NCBI GenBank assembly: GCA_008508345.1
Contig: QNGE01000777.1
Location: 1-64,000 of the forward strand
Source of the DNA: Paragonimus westermani
Lineage: Eukaryota; Platyhelminthes; Trematoda; Plagiorchiida; Troglotrematidae
DNA length: 64,000 nt
Reading direction: 5' to 3'
This document shows positions 60,304 to 64,000 of this stretch, piece by piece; position 1 is the first letter of the stretch; each line of letters begins with the position of its first letter. A program made the position numbers and the translations under genes. The notes under the pieces were generated by a model. It saw nothing but the letters and a program-made list of their open reading frames with translations. It did no database searches and was not told the DNA's origin.

Positions 60304-63260
60304 CGTCTAGCCACCGCCGAAAGTAACTTCACTTCGTCTTGGATGTAGTGTTAAAGTTGTGTTCTTCGCTGTGAATACCTTTAGTGTGATCCATGAAAAG
60401 CCGAAACATATGAGACACGATGTCAAAGTGTTCTGTTTACGTTCAGACGGACTACAGTTTTTCCACTAGAGGAGTTTTGATCACACCGTCTCATGTCCAT
60501 AGATGACTCTTATCGGTTTAGACTGACTGAAGGAGCCTCTTTGGCAATGGTCTATAAGGGTGGAAACCAAGCGGATCAAACTGACACAGCGGGACAGACT
60601 GCGAAAGTGTAGGCATCACTCTAGAGTCTCAGTATTGGACAAAGGCTAACACTGGTAGGCAGTTTAAATAAGTGAAGTTGGCAGGCGCTAGTGGATCAGG
60701 TTAGGCAGATCACACATAGATGGCGGAGAGATAAATGTGACTCTAGGTTGTCAAGCACGGCCACGCTCCAGTGGTGCGCAGTGAGTATTCGCTGATGTGA
60801 CTCAGGCGGAACGCTAATCACTGCAAGCCACTTCACACTCTCAGAATTTGTAGTGGATAAGTGGGTCTATACTCGACCCTTGTTCACAAACAAATTAGAA
60901 TGCCTTTCCTAAATAGCAATGGACTTATTGTTCCGACAAGCATCAGACTGAAGATACGAACCGTGTTTTTCCGTTTGTTTGAAAATGCGAGAATTCAGAC
61001 CTAGCATAGTCCGGGACCAACGGCAGAGACCAGGAAAGGGTAAGGAAAGACGTGTGATGTACTCACACCCACTAGATGGCATTCGGAAGCAAGCCGAGCG
61101 AGGAACGCATAGAAAATTCAAATGCGTTAAGCGAAAAGTAAACTGACTTTAAAGATAGAGGTAATAGATGATTCAACATGTGAGTGTATGCAGCCGCTAT
61201 GTGCAATTAATTGCGCGACTGGGGCAAGCAGCACTGTGTTCGTATCAGGCCACCTCTAGTAGACAAACGTAGAAGCATGCATTTGGAACCGGCAATGAGA
61301 AAAGTACGGTTACATCCGTGATCGTCAGTGAAGCCACACGACCGGTGAATACTGCAAACTTCACTGTGATAGTGCGGTTTCCACTCATTACCAAACCTGC
61401 GTAAACGTCAACCGCTTAGTTTGGACCATTGTATTGAGATGAAAAAATACCAGGGTAGCTCTCCATAGCATATGAAGCTGATATCTAGTCAAAGGAAAGT
61501 TGTGTTTGAACACGCTACAGTGTTATCGGAACAGCCTAATGTAGAAGTATGGAAGCCCTGAGAATGCACAGCAAAATAAAGTGTCCACGAAACAATGTCC
61601 CAGACAGGAATAATTCGAAGTATTCCTGTTTAACCTATCTGGATGTGGAGTACAATAGCTTCTGTTACAGCCTGGTGTTTCGACCACTGGTTCCAAATTT
61701 TTGTTGCACCAATGCTATTAATGACGGAACAACTGTGCAACATCGTTTTTATGACTTATTAAGCTTGCCTAAAGTCAGATAAGAATTCTTGTGCCCTCGT
61801 CCTTTTACCAAAGTAGTCTCCGGTTTTTCGATGCGGTTCAGATCTGTCGACATGTTGATTAAGGAATGAAGTAAATCCAGTGTTTCATGTTAAAGCGTCT
61901 ACCCACTCTCGCTTGATGAGACCTGGTATACTAATCTTGCAACAGCCAGTGACTCGTCCGTTTATTGTTGATAAAATTGTTGTAACAGTAGTTTCTGGTG
62001 GTTCATTCATGTAATATTGTCATTCTTCTTCTATTCGTTCAGATCGTCCAACACGAGTACATAGAATTGCCGATGATATACGATTGGTTCTTTGCTGTCC
62101 TAACTCTGAGTCATGCAATACAAGATTGCGAAGTAAACAATGACTTATCAATCCTAATAAACTGACACTGCCGGCACTTGTACCACAGTCAGCGCATCCT
62201 AACTTAAACTAGTGTTAACTTCGCATGGAATTCAGTTAATGTTCAGTGCATCTTGGTTGTCCTAATCATATGCCCTTGTTATGTAAACATTGGTGCAGTG
62301 TGCATACAGAGCTGGGTTGACTTGTATGACGTCGGTAGAGAGGAGAGTAGTTCCGTTGTTATTGTTCTCGGTAGCACTTGATCCTCTCTATGCACTGAGT
62401 TTTTCAGGCTCCAACTGCCAAGTGTCTGACAGTAACATCAATACCCCATAAACAGTTTGATTCACTCTTACACGATTGTCCTGTCCACCTTTAGCATCTC
62501 TCAGATTCACCGTTTGGAGAGCACCATAGCTCAAGAGGGTCAACATAACCATAATCGAGCCTTGGTCATTAGCTTTGATGGGTGGATTCCAAAAATCGAA
62601 TCGTCAGCTGGCAAGGTGACGAGCAGGTAGAAGGACTATATCAATGATGTTGCGGCTTGAAACAAACTTGAGCACTTGCTTACTGACTCCTGCAATCAGG
62701 GCCTACCGTAAATTAATGGAATTGTAACTGGCAATTATGTGTGCGAAAAAAAACGTCTAGATGCAAGATACAGTCCGTAAGTAAACACCATTCATTTATT
62801 CCCGTAGACTGTAGCAGTCTACTTGGGTATTGTGGTTCAGCTTACGTGCATGTTAAGCTCCTTACGGTGCCAGAAGAGACAATAACGAATAGCCACTTAG
62901 TCTTCACATCAGTGCCTACTTATGCTAACCCTCTTATCATGGATCTTTGAGCCCAAAAATGTCTACTTACCCAGCACCGCTTTGTGAGCTCCTAGTTAAC
63001 TGTGTAATGACGGAACAGCTGCATATGCTATTGGTACGAGCCCTTCTTATGAGTGTAGCCCAGACAACAGAAAGCTTACAGGATGGTTGAGGAACATCAA
63101 GATAGAGGCAATTAATACGCAGTTTGGGAACTCCACAGCGTTACCGCACGTGATTGTGAAGGTTAACAAGATGTTATCCATCCGGAGATTTTGTTTAATG
63201 CAGGGGCTTGACGGCTCTTAAAAGAACTGCCACCAAGCAAAATAGTTTTTAAGTGATGTC
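60304..63260. other. Non-coding stretch
   Basis: No gene or named repeat is supportable. Short plus-strand frames (77 codons at 61549, 69 at 62741) have no splice or domain support. Confidence 0.4.
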
Positions 63261-63480
63261 TGGCGGTTTTCCTGTTTCGACCTGAACACTGCTCATATTT
63301 GACCGCGGTCCTCGCATCGAGAGAGGCTTTCTAGCCAGCCTCTTTCGAAAAGAAATACTGGACTTAATCTTTGTTCATGATAGAGCGTCTCACTCGTGCA
63401 TATCTTTCCACGATCGAGATTGGAACTCCGGTCACACTATCATGAAGCAACCGTATTGAGTACTGTTCCACTGACCTCAC
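63261..63480 (-). mobile_element. Hammerhead SINE, copy E (head intact, ribozyme decayed)
   Basis: The minus strand keeps the best head in the window: GGTCAGTGGAACAGTACTC and CAATACGGTTGCTTCATGA (A-box side), then GACCGGAGTTCCAATCTCG (B box). The following GATATGCACG and TTCTTTTCGAAAGAGGCTGG blocks fit the family. Between them the hammerhead core has substitutions in CTGATGA and lacks GAAA in place. Confidence 0.72.
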
Positions 63481-63589
63481 ATAATACGCCATTGTCACAT
63501 GTAGACAGTCAGCTACATTCGGTTGTGACTAACATTCAGATTGCCCAGTCATCTCGATAGGAGATACAGTGACTGTCCTGTCAACTGCA

Positions 63590-63736
63590 AAGGCTATGAA
63601 ATACTAATGAGCACTGATAAGAGCGAAACTCGAGTCTGGTGTTTCTTTTCGAAAGAGGCTGGCTGGAAAGTCAGTCTGGATGCGGAGACTGCGACCATAT
63701 ACGGGCGATGTTCAACTTGACTTTAACCAGGCCCCA
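63590..63736 (+). mobile_element. Hammerhead SINE, copy F (opposite orientation)
   Basis: The plus strand shows the ribozyme block, TTCTTTTCGAAAGAGGCTGG, CTGGAAAGTCAGTCTGG, TGCGGAGACTGCGACC, and a tail GTTCAACTTGACTTTAACC, in the family order. The tRNA-like head upstream is not recognisable. It faces copy E 110 bp away. Confidence 0.75.
63597..63645 (+). ncRNA. Hammerhead ribozyme motif, SINE copy F (core mutation)
   Basis: Plus strand: AAATA(stem I), CTAATGA where CTGATGA is required (G5 to A), GCACT-GATA-AGAGC (stem II with one A-A mismatch), GAAA, CTCGAG (short stem III), GTC, TGGTGTTTC. The fold is complete and the cleavage triplet is right. The change at the invariant G5 should abolish activity. 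Confidence 0.6.
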
Positions 63737-64000
63737 TAACCACGGTTCCTCTGGTTTTTGGAATTGCCTACACCGATCGTCCTCCGCGTGGTCACTTAAG
63801 GGGTGAATTCTGTGGCAGTAAAACGCAGACACTAACTGAGTTAAAGAAGTACTAATCGGCCTTAGGTCTACGACACAGTTTCCGACACTTTGTCCGTTAG
63901 TTTCCGAGATCCTGAAAAAGGCCCCATTTTTCAGAAGCCTGGTAATTGACAAGACGAGTTTCCTAAGATTTATGACTGAAAACTTGTAGAAAGCAACCTA
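63737..64000. other. Non-coding end of window
   Basis: A 93-codon minus-strand frame overlaps the SINE tail and this end, with no domain I recognise. Confidence 0.4.

Overview
The window looks like gene-poor genomic DNA from a parasitic flatworm, most likely a trematode and possibly a schistosome relative. The evidence is the repeat content: a Ty3/Gypsy element with a CHCC-type Gag knuckle as in the CsRn1/Boudicca lineage, a Penelope-like element with a GIY-YIG endonuclease, and a dispersed tRNA-derived short element carrying hammerhead ribozyme folds, as known for schistosome SINEs. The sequence is AT-leaning and has GT-AG splice signals. Stop codons break almost every frame within about 100 codons. 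No bacterial operons, rRNA genes or CRISPR arrays are visible. Species assignment is inference.

Layout. 1-10 kb: almost nothing codes; one decayed hammerhead SINE lies at 6.97-7.16 kb. 10.0-11.84 kb: a dead Penelope-like element on the minus strand, flanked by two 311-bp inverted arms that are nearly identical to each other. 13-17 kb: scattered candidate exons, an old solo LTR of the Gypsy family seen at 36 kb, and 130 bp after it a small three-exon gene model for a secreted 52-residue peptide. 17-31 kb: almost featureless, with one tRNA-like remnant. 31.5-32.7 kb: a locally GC-rich block with a CCAAT box and an E-box. A two-exon membrane-protein model reads rightward from it, and a candidate first exon reads leftward. 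36.35-41.23 kb: a complete but disabled Gypsy element with 389/392-bp LTRs, with a 391-bp solo LTR of another family nested in its RNase H region. 41-52 kb: introns or intergenic DNA with an unidentified coding remnant at 48.3-48.6 kb. 52-54.7 kb: three more SINE copies, one with a hammerhead whose catalytic core is intact. 58-60.3 kb: stop-depleted, GC-richer DNA with a GT microsatellite and a 153-residue secreted-type ORF. 63.26-63.74 kb: two SINE copies in inverted orientation.

Confidence is high for the two autonomous retroelements, good for the LTR and SINE families, and low for all host gene models, which rest on splice signals and open frames without homology searches. Nothing links the candidate genes into a pathway. 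The most interesting biology is the self-cleaving RNA in the SINE family and the contrast, in both large elements, between well-preserved terminal repeats and badly broken coding regions.
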